DNA from: Fimenecus sp045633505
GTDB lineage: Bacteria; Bacillota; Clostridia; Oscillospirales; Acutalibacteraceae
NCBI GenBank assembly: GCA_045633505.1
Contig: JAZQYK010000079.1
Coordinates: forward strand, 1-16,177
Length of the DNA stretch: 16,177 nucleotides
Direction of reading: 5' to 3'
Position 1 is the first letter of the stretch, and each line of letters starts with the position of its first letter. Below are positions 7,341-15,040 of the stretch, piece by piece. The translations under genes were made by a program, and so were the position numbers. The notes below the pieces were generated by a model. It ran no database searches, was not told the DNA's origin, and worked only from the letters and a program-made list of their open reading frames with translations.

Positions 7341-9209
7341 TTAAGCCTCCTTTGGAATTTTAATGGTGATTTTTGTGCCAACGTCAATTTGACTTTCAAT
7401 TGAAATTTCCGCATTAACCATTGTTTTAAGTCGGTTTGTAACGTTCTGAATACCCACGTGTGCGTGGTTGTCGTCAGGCGTATAATCAGGGCTTTGCGGG
7501 TCAAATCCCACGCCGTTATCTTCAATTATAACACAATAATGGTCGTTTGCAAAGCTCGTTGAAAGTTTGACAAATCCACCTTCGGCTTTTTTTGTAACAC
7601 CGTGCTTGATAGCATTTTCAACAAGGGGTTGAATTGTAAGAGACGGCACGTTGAACTCAACGAATTCAGTGTCATAAACGATTTCGAGTTTGTCACCAAA
7701 TCTCAAAAGCTCAATATCACAATAGTTTTTGATATGCTCCAATTCCTCTTGGAATGGAATGGGAGTCTTTTGTGTGATTGAGTCCATATTTCCTCTGAGA
7801 TATTTTGAAAAAGAAATAACGGCTTTTTCAGCGGATTTCGGGTCGCGTTTAATCAAATATTTGATTGTGTTCAGCGCATTATAAAGGAAATGCGGCTGAA
7901 TTTGTGAAATCATAACGGCGGTGTTTGCCATGTGAAGCTCTTTGTCCAATTCTGCCGCCTTTAAAGACGCGGTGTGAATTTTTGAGATTTTGTCAAAGAA
8001 AACACATACGAATACAATAATGAAAAACGTGAAAAGCACGGGCATAAAAGATGATGACGCAAAGTTGATTAAACCGTTGGTATAGCAACAGTCAATCATA
8101 ATGCCTGAAATCAGGGTGATATATCCGAATAAATAGGATTTTGAATAAGGCACTTTTCTTACGACGCTGTCTGCAAGGTGATTGAGAAGTATAATATCAA
8201 GCGGTAACGCGGCAACCTGAATAATTATGTAATAATAAGGGTTGAAGAAAATAAACGGGAATAACGTAGTGGCAATTGTGCAAAGAAGCGTACCCACGGA
8301 AACCGCCAAAAACGTAGTCTTTTTAATTTTCATATCAAGTGAGTCGGAATAGAAAAGAAGTGCCACAAGTTTGATAATAAAGGTTGACATACAAACAAGC
8401 AAGGTCATTCTTTCATAACTTACATTTGCAAATAAATATCTGAAAGCAGAATAACCCTCTGTGGAAATCATCATTCTGACTGCAACGATAAAGCAGAGAA
8501 CAGGCAACCATTTCGATGCAAAAAGGTTGTTGTTTTTAATTGAGTAGAAAAGAATGAAAACACCGAGGAACATAACAATTCCCGAAATAAAGGCACGGAT
8601 TGACTTCGCTACCTCTGAATATCCTGTTGCAAAAGCATAATCAGAGACAACGGGTGTCATATAAATACCGGGCATAATTTCACAAGAGACCTCGATTATA
8701 ACCTGATAAGTTTTATCACTCTCAAAACTGAACGGAATGGAAGTTATCTCCATGTTTGCAATCGGCACACCGTCTTTAGATTCACCGCATTGTGTAACGG
8801 GAACACCGTCAACAAAAACGGTATAAGCACCTGCAAAGTTGGGAATGTAAATCGTTGCCTGACTCATTTTAAGTCCGCTGACTTCAAGATAAAAAGATGC
8901 ATTACAACCGTTACTTTCCGAACTTGAAGAAAGACTTGAAAGTGATGGGGGGATTTCGGTATAAACACCTTCGCTGTCGATTGAGTCAGTAACGATATGA
9001 CCCTCAAAGCGAAGCCATTCACCTGAAAGATAAAGAGTTTTTACCAAGCTGACGTCGGAATTGCTGAAATCAGCCTTTGCTTTAATGATTTCAGGGGATT
9101 TTGATATTGATTTGTTGATTTCACCCAACAAAAACGGGGTGAGAATAAGTAAAGCAGTAAGTAAAACTGAAAAAATCAATATAAAATTGGTTTTTGTACG
9201 AGCTTTCAT
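7341..9209 (-). CDS. LytS-like sensor histidine kinase with 7TMR-DISM sensor module
   Basis: A 622-residue membrane kinase. Residues 8-29 are a signal anchor. An extracytoplasmic beta-sandwich (~50-195; LSGEWLRFEG, then TIYIPNFAGAYTVFVDG) resembles the jelly-roll 7TMR-DISM ligand domains. Seven hydrophobic helices follow (about 205-224, 234-250, 268-288, 299-319, 323-342, 358-378, 388-405). After a helical linker comes the His_kinase domain with phospho-acceptor His440 in QIQPHFLYNALNTIK, then HATPase: N box ENAIKHG (531-537), DNGVGF (564-569) and HVGIQNVTNRL (from 584). AAGGAG at 9218-9223 (read on the minus strand) precedes the ATG by eight bases. The ligand is unknown; such domains are thought to bind carbohydrates or other small molecules. 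It forms a two-gene operon with the regulator downstream. Confidence 0.93.
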   Translation of the reverse strand: MKARTKTNFILIFSVLLTALLILTPFLLGEINKSISKSPEIIKAKADFSNSDVSLVKTLYLSGEWLRFEGHIVTDSIDSEGVYTEIPPSLSSLSSSSESNGCNASFYLEVSGLKMSQATIYIPNFAGAYTVFVDGVPVTQCGESKDGVPIANMEITSIPFSFESDKTYQVIIEVSCEIMPGIYMTPVVSDYAFATGYSEVAKSIRAFISGIVMFLGVFILFYSIKNNNLFASKWLPVLCFIVAVRMMISTEGYSAFRYLFANVSYERMTLLVCMSTFIIKLVALLFYSDSLDMKIKKTTFLAVSVGTLLCTIATTLFPFIFFNPYYYIIIQVAALPLDIILLNHLADSVVRKVPYSKSYLFGYITLISGIMIDCCYTNGLINFASSSFMPVLFTFFIIVFVCVFFDKISKIHTASLKAAELDKELHMANTAVMISQIQPHFLYNALNTIKYLIKRDPKSAEKAVISFSKYLRGNMDSITQKTPIPFQEELEHIKNYCDIELLRFGDKLEIVYDTEFVEFNVPSLTIQPLVENAIKHGVTKKAEGGFVKLSTSFANDHYCVIIEDNGVGFDPQSPDYTPDDNHAHVGIQNVTNRLKTMVNAEISIESQIDVGTKITIKIPKEA

Positions 9210-9241
9210 ATCCCTGACTCCTTGTTAGAATTCATAGTCCT

Positions 9242-9270
9242 ATTATAAAATAAAAATAGTTATAAGACAA
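9242..9270 (-). promoter_or_regulatory. Promoter of the histidine kinase-response regulator operon
   Basis: Read on the minus strand, TTGTCT (9270-9265), a 17-base spacer and TATAAT (9247-9242) make a good sigma-A promoter. Transcription should start near 9235, giving a leader of about 25 bases that contains the ribosome site. Confidence 0.75.
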
Positions 9271-9290
9271 TAGTTTATAAGGATATTTTA

Positions 9291-9319
9291 TTGACATATT
9301 CCCTTTATAATTGTATAAT
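9291..9319 (+). promoter_or_regulatory. Consensus sigma-A promoter of alaS
   Basis: TTGACA at 9291-9296 and TATAAT at 9314-9319 are both exact consensus with a 17-base spacer. Transcription should begin near 9326, giving a leader of about 33 bases, too short for a T-box riboswitch. Its -35 box lies only 20 bases from that of the divergent kinase promoter, so one bound regulator could affect both. Confidence 0.9.
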
Positions 9320-9358
9320 TTATTGAATATAAATTTTTATAAAATAGGAGTAGTCTGT

Positions 9359-11992
9359 ATGAAATGGACAGGTCTTAATGAATTAAGAGAGAAATATCTC
9401 GCATTTTTTGAAAGTAAGGAGCATTTGCGACTTCCAAGTTTTTCACTCGTACCGCAGGGTGACAAGAGCATTTTGCTTATCAATGCAGGTATGACACCGA
9501 TGAAAAAATACTTTACGGGTGAGGCAACACCTCCGAAAAACCGTGTAACCACTTGCCAGAAGTGTATCCGTACACCTGATATTGAGAACGTTGGTAAAAC
9601 TGCTCGTCACGGAACGTATTTCGAGATGCTCGGTAACTTCTCGTTCGGCGATTATTTCAAGCACGAAGCAACTGCTTGGGCTTGGGAATTCTTTACAAAG
9701 GTGTTGGAAATTCCTGAAGAATTACTTTATGTCAGCGTTTATCTTGAAGATGACGAGGCTTTTGACATCTGGACTAAAGAAGTAGGTGTTGACCCGTCAC
9801 ACATGGTTCGTTTCGGTAAAGAGGATAATTTCTGGGAGCACGGTGCAGGTCCTTGCGGTCCTTGTTCAGAAATTTATTTTGACCGCGGTGCAGATAAAGG
9901 CTGTGGCAGTCCTGACTGTAAGGTGGGTTGCGATTGTGACCGCTTTATTGAGGTGTGGAACCTTGTTTTCACACAGTTTGAAAATGACGGTAACAACAAC
10001 TATACCCGTCTTGCAAATCCTAATATTGACACGGGTATGGGACTTGAGCGTCTTGCTTGTATTATGCAGGACGTTGACAATCTCTTTGAGGTTGATACCG
10101 TTCAGAATATTATGAAGCACATTATCAATATTTCAGGTATTGAATATCATAAGGATGCTAAAAAGGATATTTCACTTCGCGTTATCACCGACCATATCCG
10201 CAGTACAACCTTTATGGTTGGCGACGGTGTTCTTCCGTCAAACAGTGGTCGCGGTTACGTTCTTCGCCGTCTTCTTCGCCGTGCGGCACGTCACGGAAGA
10301 CTTATCGGTATCGACAAGCCGTTCCTCAGTGAAGTTTGCGAAACAGTAATCAAGGAAAATGCAAACGCATACCCAAATCTTGTTGAAAAGCAGGATTATA
10401 TCAAGAAAGTTATCGCGATGGAAGAAGAAAGTTTCTACAAGACAATCGACAGCGGTTTAGGTCTTCTTAACGAAATGATGGCAAATTCAAAGGATAAAGT
10501 CCTTTCAGGTGAAGACGCCTTCAAACTTCAGGATACTTTTGGCTTCCCGATTGACCTTACAAAAGAAATCGTGGCTGAAAACAATATGACGGTTGATGAG
10601 CCTAAATTCAGAGAACTTGTTGAAGAAGCAAGAATGAAGGCAAAGTCAGTTAAACGTGACGGCGCTGAAACAGACTGGAGAAACTCAGGTGTTTCATTTA
10701 AAGATATTGCAAAGACAGAGTTTACAGGATATACAGAAAATAACACTTCTGCAACAATTCTTGCTCTTGTTTCAAATGGCGAGAGAGCAGATTTTGTAGA
10801 GTCAGGCGAGGCAATTCTTGTGCTTGACAAAACCTCTTTCTATGCTGAAAGCGGCGGTCAGGTTGGCGACACGGGTGTTATTACAATCGGCGACAGCACG
10901 TTTGAGGTTACAAACACAACAAAGGATGCTGACGGTGTAATTCTTCATCACGGTACTCTTAACGGTGATGCAGTTAAGGTCGGCGACACAGCAACAACTG
11001 TTTACGACGAAGAAAACAGAAAAGCAATTATGAGAAATCATACTGCTGCTCATCTTCTTCAGGCTGCACTTCGTACAGTTCTTGGTACTCACGTTGAACA
11101 GGCAGGTCAGCTTGTTGATGCTAACGAAGTTCGTTTTGACTTCACTCATTTCACAGGTATGACAGGGGACGAGCTTAAAGCAGTTGAAAGCCTTGTAAAT
11201 GAAGAAATTCTTAACGCAACGGAAATGCTTATAAAAGAAATGCCGATTGACGAAGCAAAGGCTATGGGTGCTATGGCACTTTTCGGTGAAAAATACGGTA
11301 ACGTTGTCCGTGTCGTTAAGGCAGGGGACTTCTCAACCGAACTTTGCGGCGGTACCCACGTTGATAATACGGGAAAAATCGGTCTTTTCAAGATTGTTTC
11401 AGAATCTTCAGTTGCGGCAGGTGTTCGCAGAATTCAGGCTGTAACAGGTAAGAACGTGTTAAAATACGTTGATAAAAAGGACGAGCTTCTTTATTCAGTT
11501 GCCGACACGTTTAAAGTGGGTAACGTTTCTGCACTTCCGCAAAAGGCAGTTGCAATTGCAAACGACCTTAAAGCAAAGGAAAAAGAAATCGCAACGCTCA
11601 AGGCAGAAATCAATTCAATGAAGACTCAGGATATTATGGCGAATGCAGTTGAAGTAAAGGGTGTTAAACTCGTAGTGTTCAACGGCGGTGAGCTTGACGC
11701 TAACGGTCTTCGTTCTATGGCTGAAACGGTAAGAGCTTCTGCACCTAACACCGTTGCAGTTATCGCAGGTTCAAATGAAGAAAAGGGTACTTGCTCATTT
11801 GCTTGTGCTTGCGGTAAGGATGCAATCAGTCTTGGCGCTCATGCAGGTAATATTGTCCGTGAAATTGCCAAAGCAGCAGGCGGTTCAGGCGGTGGAAAGC
11901 CTGATATGGCTATGGCAGGGGGCAAGGAAATCGCAAAAATTCAGGATGCTTTGAATTCTGCTGAAGAAATTCTTGCAACAATGATTAAATAA
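9359..11992 (+). CDS. alaS: Alanyl-tRNA synthetase
   Basis: An 877-residue class II synthetase of standard length that charges tRNA-Ala. Domains in order: catalytic core with RTPDIENVGKTARHGTYFEMLGN-type motif 2 (71-93), tRNA-recognition region including GRGYVLRRLLRRAARHGR, editing domain with zinc/catalytic HTAAH (561-565) and CGGTH (663-667), and a C-terminal DHHA1/C-Ala domain with a glycine-rich GGSGGGKPDMAMAGG near the end. A cysteine-rich insert, CGSPDCKVGCDCD, sits in the catalytic part. I chose ATG 9359 because TAGGAG (9345-9350) is eight bases upstream; an in-frame TTG at 9311 lies within the promoter and cannot be translated. The gene is followed 12 bases later by a HIT gene in the same operon. 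Confidence 0.97.
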   Translation: MKWTGLNELREKYLAFFESKEHLRLPSFSLVPQGDKSILLINAGMTPMKKYFTGEATPPKNRVTTCQKCIRTPDIENVGKTARHGTYFEMLGNFSFGDYFKHEATAWAWEFFTKVLEIPEELLYVSVYLEDDEAFDIWTKEVGVDPSHMVRFGKEDNFWEHGAGPCGPCSEIYFDRGADKGCGSPDCKVGCDCDRFIEVWNLVFTQFENDGNNNYTRLANPNIDTGMGLERLACIMQDVDNLFEVDTVQNIMKHIINISGIEYHKDAKKDISLRVITDHIRSTTFMVGDGVLPSNSGRGYVLRRLLRRAARHGRLIGIDKPFLSEVCETVIKENANAYPNLVEKQDYIKKVIAMEEESFYKTIDSGLGLLNEMMANSKDKVLSGEDAFKLQDTFGFPIDLTKEIVAENNMTVDEPKFRELVEEARMKAKSVKRDGAETDWRNSGVSFKDIAKTEFTGYTENNTSATILALVSNGERADFVESGEAILVLDKTSFYAESGGQVGDTGVITIGDSTFEVTNTTKDADGVILHHGTLNGDAVKVGDTATTVYDEENRKAIMRNHTAAHLLQAALRTVLGTHVEQAGQLVDANEVRFDFTHFTGMTGDELKAVESLVNEEILNATEMLIKEMPIDEAKAMGAMALFGEKYGNVVRVVKAGDFSTELCGGTHVDNTGKIGLFKIVSESSVAAGVRRIQAVTGKNVLKYVDKKDELLYSVADTFKVGNVSALPQKAVAIANDLKAKEKEIATLKAEINSMKTQDIMANAVEVKGVKLVVFNGGELDANGLRSMAETVRASAPNTVAVIAGSNEEKGTCSFACACGKDAISLGAHAGNIVREIAKAAGGSGGGKPDMAMAGGKEIAKIQDALNSAEEILATMIK

Positions 11993-12004
11993 GAGGTGTT
12001 TATA

Positions 12005-12343
12005 ATGGATTGTCTTTTTTGTAAAATAGCAAACGGTGAAATCCCGTCAAATAAGGTTTATGAGGACGATAAAATTCTCGCATTCCGTGATATTGCACCA
12101 CAAGCTGACGTTCACGTGCTTGTAATTCCAAAAGAACACGTTGCAAGCAGTGCCAATGATATAAATTCAGATAATTGTGAAATTATTGGTTATATCTTCG
12201 CGAAAATCCCCGAAATCGCTTCTCTTGCAGGTGTTGACAGTTACAGAGTAATTAACAACTGCGGTGACAAGGCGGGACAAACCGTAAAACATATTCATTT
12301 CCACGTTTTAAGCGGAGATAATCTTTCAGAAAAACTTATATAA
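12005..12343 (+). CDS. HIT family protein (Hint-like nucleoside phosphoramidase)
   Basis: A 112-residue histidine-triad protein. HIHFHVLSG at 96-104 is the active-site triad, and RVINNCGDKAGQTVKH before it is the typical Hint nucleotide-binding region. The start MDCLFCKIANGEIPS contains the Cys3/Cys6 pair common in bacterial Hint proteins. Length matches the family. Hint enzymes hydrolyse AMP-lysine-type phosphoramidates and aminoacyl adenylates. ATG 12005 follows AAGAGGTG (11991-11998) by six bases; this ribosome site overlaps the alaS stop codon, so expression is coupled to alaS. A role in removing alanyl-AMP released by AlaRS is a plausible inference from this pairing. Confidence 0.93.
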   Translation: MDCLFCKIANGEIPSNKVYEDDKILAFRDIAPQADVHVLVIPKEHVASSANDINSDNCEIIGYIFAKIPEIASLAGVDSYRVINNCGDKAGQTVKHIHFHVLSGDNLSEKLI

Positions 12344-12386
12344 AAAAGTAAGGACTCAATCAAACGGTTGAGTCCTTGATTTTTTT
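12341..12386. terminator. Bidirectional terminator between the HIT gene and the acyltransferase operon
   Basis: A perfect 10-bp stem, AAGGACTCAA (12350-12359) with TTGAGTCCTT (12368-12377), has an 8-base loop. It is followed by GATTTTTTTA on the + strand and, from AAAAAA at 12342-12347, by a T run on the - strand. It separates convergent genes ending at 12343 and 12385. Confidence 0.9.
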
Positions 12387-13665
12387 ATTCATTTGTAATT
12401 TTAAAAGCTTCTTCCGTTGCAAGAGCCAATTTGGTGACTATATCTTTCCTTTTCGGTATGCAATAAAACGAGTCGTTTGTGGTTGAAAGTTCAAAGCAAT
12501 CAACACCTTTAAGCTGATTAAAGCCATATTCTATATGCAAACTGTAAAGGCTTTTTGTCGGACGTTCAATTCTGTAATTGTGTCCGTTGTAATGACCTTC
12601 AATTACAAAGCCGTCTTCAAGATTGTGAGTAACCTTGCCTTTGCCTAAAGGTATATAGTCGTACACGTTTGGCTGAGAAACAATTTCAAGCTCTTCCTCA
12701 TAATGATAGCTGCCGTTTAAAAGCTGGGTTCTGACGTTTTCTCTTTCCCAACTGTACCAATCGGGAATATGCGAAAATTCAGTTTCGCCACTCAAGGCCT
12801 TTAATTCGCCCAGTTCAGTCATTTTCCACTTTTTGCCGCAATGTTCACAGAAAAGGTGAATACCTTTTGAATTCATTTGATGCTCGGTTTTACAAGCGGG
12901 ACATTGATAAAGAACCTTGTGAAGTCCTTCGGCGCGTTTTTTGTTTTTAATAACAATACCGTTATCTTTTTGCCATTTGTAGTCGTCATAGGTCATTTCT
13001 TCACGAATAACGGCATTGATTTCGTCAACGCTCATTTGTGATATCTGTTCAGCGGTTAAAACCTGTTTAACCGTTGCGAAAAAAGGAGCTTTTCGATAAG
13101 TGTAATTTGCCCAGAAGGGTAAATTAAGATAATTGCCGTGATTAAGCATAACGACAAGAGGTACACCGTTCTTTTTCACAAGTTTACCAATCGCATTCGG
13201 CAAAACAGACTGTGTGCCGTCGGGGGTGTAACGAGCTTCAGGGTACATACAGAACACGTCGCCGTATTCCTTCAAAACTTTTTTGCAGGAACGAACGAGT
13301 GAGGTGTCCGTTGTAAATTTGTGTGTGCAAATACACCCTGCCTTTTCCATAGTTTTCGGAAAAAGGTGAAAAACGTTGTGAGCAGCAACAATATTTACTT
13401 TGTGAGGATAAGTTGCTTTGAAAAGCATCGCAAAATCCATAAATTGCATATGATTTGCAAGTAGAATATATGGAGGTTCAAGACCGTCCATATTGATTTT
13501 TTCTATCCCGTATCCTGCTCTGATAAAAGATAAAAACAAAGAAGAAAGGACATAAGCGCCTTTTGTGATATTATCAGGTTGTTTGGCAGGATTTTTACCA
13601 ACTGTTGAACGTTCAATACCATCAGGATAGATAAGTTCTGTCAAAAAATCTGTTCTATCATTCAT
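12385..13665 (-). CDS. PlsC-like acyltransferase fused to a zinc ribbon and beta-rich tail (copy 1)
   Basis: A 426-residue protein with three parts. Residues ~35-215 are a PlsC/LPLAT acyltransferase: NHMQFMD gives the catalytic H-x4-D (His72, Asp77), and CMYPEARYT (139-147) replaces the usual 'EGTRS' glycerol-phosphate-binding block. Residues 255-276 are a zinc ribbon, CPAC...CEHC. Residues ~290-426 are a beta-rich domain ending in a helix (KDIVTKLALATEEAFKI), in outline like a PH/GRAM-type domain (inference). Known PlsC enzymes acylate lysophosphatidic acid at the inner membrane; I see one weak hydrophobic segment (38-50) and no clear transmembrane helix. The ATG follows TAAGGT, which overlaps the stop of the upstream paralogue ten bases away. 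Substrate is uncertain. Confidence 0.82.
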   Translation of the reverse strand: MNDRTDFLTELIYPDGIERSTVGKNPAKQPDNITKGAYVLSSLFLSFIRAGYGIEKINMDGLEPPYILLANHMQFMDFAMLFKATYPHKVNIVAAHNVFHLFPKTMEKAGCICTHKFTTDTSLVRSCKKVLKEYGDVFCMYPEARYTPDGTQSVLPNAIGKLVKKNGVPLVVMLNHGNYLNLPFWANYTYRKAPFFATVKQVLTAEQISQMSVDEINAVIREEMTYDDYKWQKDNGIVIKNKKRAEGLHKVLYQCPACKTEHQMNSKGIHLFCEHCGKKWKMTELGELKALSGETEFSHIPDWYSWERENVRTQLLNGSYHYEEELEIVSQPNVYDYIPLGKGKVTHNLEDGFVIEGHYNGHNYRIERPTKSLYSLHIEYGFNQLKGVDCFELSTTNDSFYCIPKRKDIVTKLALATEEAFKITNE

Positions 13666-13675
13666 AATTATTACC

Positions 13676-14965
13676 TTATCTTTTGCTGATTGCAGGTTGA
13701 CTAACGATTTTATATATTTCTTCCGTTGCCAACATCAGCTTTGTAACAACATCTTTTTGAGATGGAATACAATACAGTGACTCGTCTTTGACTGAAACGT
13801 CAAAGCAGTCGGCTTTACCTAATTTTTTATAAAGGAATTCATTGTGGAGAGTGTAGAGGCTTTTTGATTGACGTTGAATTCGATAATCGTGGCCGTTGTA
13901 ATGCCCTTCAACAATAAAGCCGTTTTCAAGGTCGTGAGTAACCCTTCCTTCTCCCAAATCAATAAACTCAACACCTGGCAAAGAGTGAATATGAACCGTA
14001 TCTTCATATTTGTATGTACCGTCGAGTATTTCCTGACGGACGCATTCTCTTTCCCATTCATACCAATCAGGAATATGTGAAAATTCTGTTTCGCCGTCAA
14101 GGGCTGACAATTCACCGAGCTCAGTTAATTCCCATTTTTTACCGCACTCTTCACAGGTGAGGTAAATTCCCTTGCCGACGGTTTTGCCTTCGCTTAAACA
14201 ATGAGGACATTTATAAAGCACCTTATTAAGACCGTCTGCGCGGAAATCTTCCGTAATTTTTATGTTGTTTTCCTTTTGCCAACGGTGGTCATCATAATAC
14301 ATTTCCTTGCGGATTACCTGGTTGATTTCGTCAACAGTCATATTCTCGATTTGTTCAGCAGTAAGAATTTGCTTCATTGTTGAACGGAAAGGAACTTTTC
14401 TGTATTGACGAAAATCCCAGAACGGAGCATTAAGATAGTGACCGTGATTTATAATTGTAACAACGGGAACCTTATTCTTTTTAACCAGTTTACCGACAAC
14501 GTCGGGGATAATCGCAGTTGTACCAACGTTTGAGTAACGAGCTTCAGGGTACATACAGAGAATATCGCCGTATTCGTGTAGAATTTTATGACAAGCACGG
14601 ATAAGGCTGATGTCGGTGGTGTATTTTCTGTGACAAGCACAGCCCAACTCCGTCATAACCTTTTCAAAACCAACAAAGCCGTCAAGAGTAGCAATATTGT
14701 TAAATTTATACGGATGCAAAGCCTTGAAGGTTACAAAGAAATCTGCAAACTGATTGTGATTGCAAAGAACAATGTATGGGGGTTTAAGGCCATCTACGTT
14801 TATTTTTTCAATTTCACTGCCGCCGCGGACAATAAATTTAAGAATAAAACGAGAGATATTGCGAACCAGCCCCTTGTAAAAATCGCTTTGCTTTTTAGGT
14901 ATAATGGGAGGGACAACTATATTTATATTTTCGGGATAAACGATATAATCTTTAATCTCATTCAC
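13676..14965 (-). CDS. PlsC-like acyltransferase fused to a zinc ribbon and beta-rich tail (copy 2, first in operon)
   Basis: A 429-residue paralogue of the next gene, matching it from end to end. The H-x4-D motif is NHNQFAD (His70, Asp75), the third motif is CMYPEARYS, and the zinc ribbon is CPHC (Cys253, Cys256) with CEEC (Cys271, Cys274). The tail repeats VTHDLENGFIVEGHYNGHDYRI and ends KDVVTKLMLATEEIYKI. I chose GTG 14965: GGTGAT (14975-14970 on the minus strand) is correctly spaced, and the resulting MNEIKDYIVYPE start aligns with MNDRTDFLTELIYPD of the paralogue. A GTG four codons upstream (14977) is possible but has no ribosome site. The pair probably arose by tandem duplication and is co-transcribed. 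Both copies keep catalytic and zinc residues, so both may be active. Confidence 0.82.
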   Translation of the reverse strand: MNEIKDYIVYPENINIVVPPIIPKKQSDFYKGLVRNISRFILKFIVRGGSEIEKINVDGLKPPYIVLCNHNQFADFFVTFKALHPYKFNNIATLDGFVGFEKVMTELGCACHRKYTTDISLIRACHKILHEYGDILCMYPEARYSNVGTTAIIPDVVGKLVKKNKVPVVTIINHGHYLNAPFWDFRQYRKVPFRSTMKQILTAEQIENMTVDEINQVIRKEMYYDDHRWQKENNIKITEDFRADGLNKVLYKCPHCLSEGKTVGKGIYLTCEECGKKWELTELGELSALDGETEFSHIPDWYEWERECVRQEILDGTYKYEDTVHIHSLPGVEFIDLGEGRVTHDLENGFIVEGHYNGHDYRIQRQSKSLYTLHNEFLYKKLGKADCFDVSVKDESLYCIPSQKDVVTKLMLATEEIYKIVSQPAISKR

Positions 14966-14981
14966 AAAAATCACCACACTT

Positions 14982-15006
14982 TTATGTTAAGTATATTTTA
15001 ACATAA
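14982..15006. promoter_or_regulatory. 25-bp palindrome over the acyltransferase promoter (candidate operator)
   Basis: TTATGTTAA (14982-14990) and TTAACATAA (14998-15006) are perfect complements around the 7-base spacer GTATATT. The repeat covers the predicted -10 box and start site. It is too A+T-rich to be a convincing terminator, so an operator for a dimeric repressor is more likely; no regulator can be named. Confidence 0.5.
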
Positions 15007-15023
15007 TAATCGAATTATTACAA
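14995..15023 (-). promoter_or_regulatory. Probable promoter of the acyltransferase pair
   Basis: On the minus strand, TTGTAA (15023-15018), a 17-base spacer and TAAAAT (15000-14995) make an acceptable sigma-A promoter with a start near 14988. The region is very A+T-rich and other -10-like hexamers (TATACT, TTATTA) are nearby, so the exact choice is uncertain. Confidence 0.5.
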
Positions 15024-15040
15024 TACTGTCTAATAAAACA

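Noticed and set aside
9311..9358. Extended N-terminus of AlaRS from a TTG at 9311
   Set aside because: The TTG lies inside the promoter (TATAAT 9314-9319), upstream of the transcription start; ATG 9359 has a proper ribosome site and gives the family's usual N-terminus.
9786..10349. Open frames of 69-109 codons overlapping alaS in other frames
   Set aside because: They lie within the conserved AlaRS catalytic region and are low-complexity frame shadows without ribosome sites.
14588..15001. 137-codon open frame on the + strand across the start of the acyltransferase
   Set aside because: It runs antisense to a well-supported coding region with conserved motifs, has no ribosome site, and its protein matches no recognisable family.
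14982..15006. Rex operator
   Set aside because: The half-sites resemble Rex, but the spacer is 7 bases instead of 4 and the outer bases differ.
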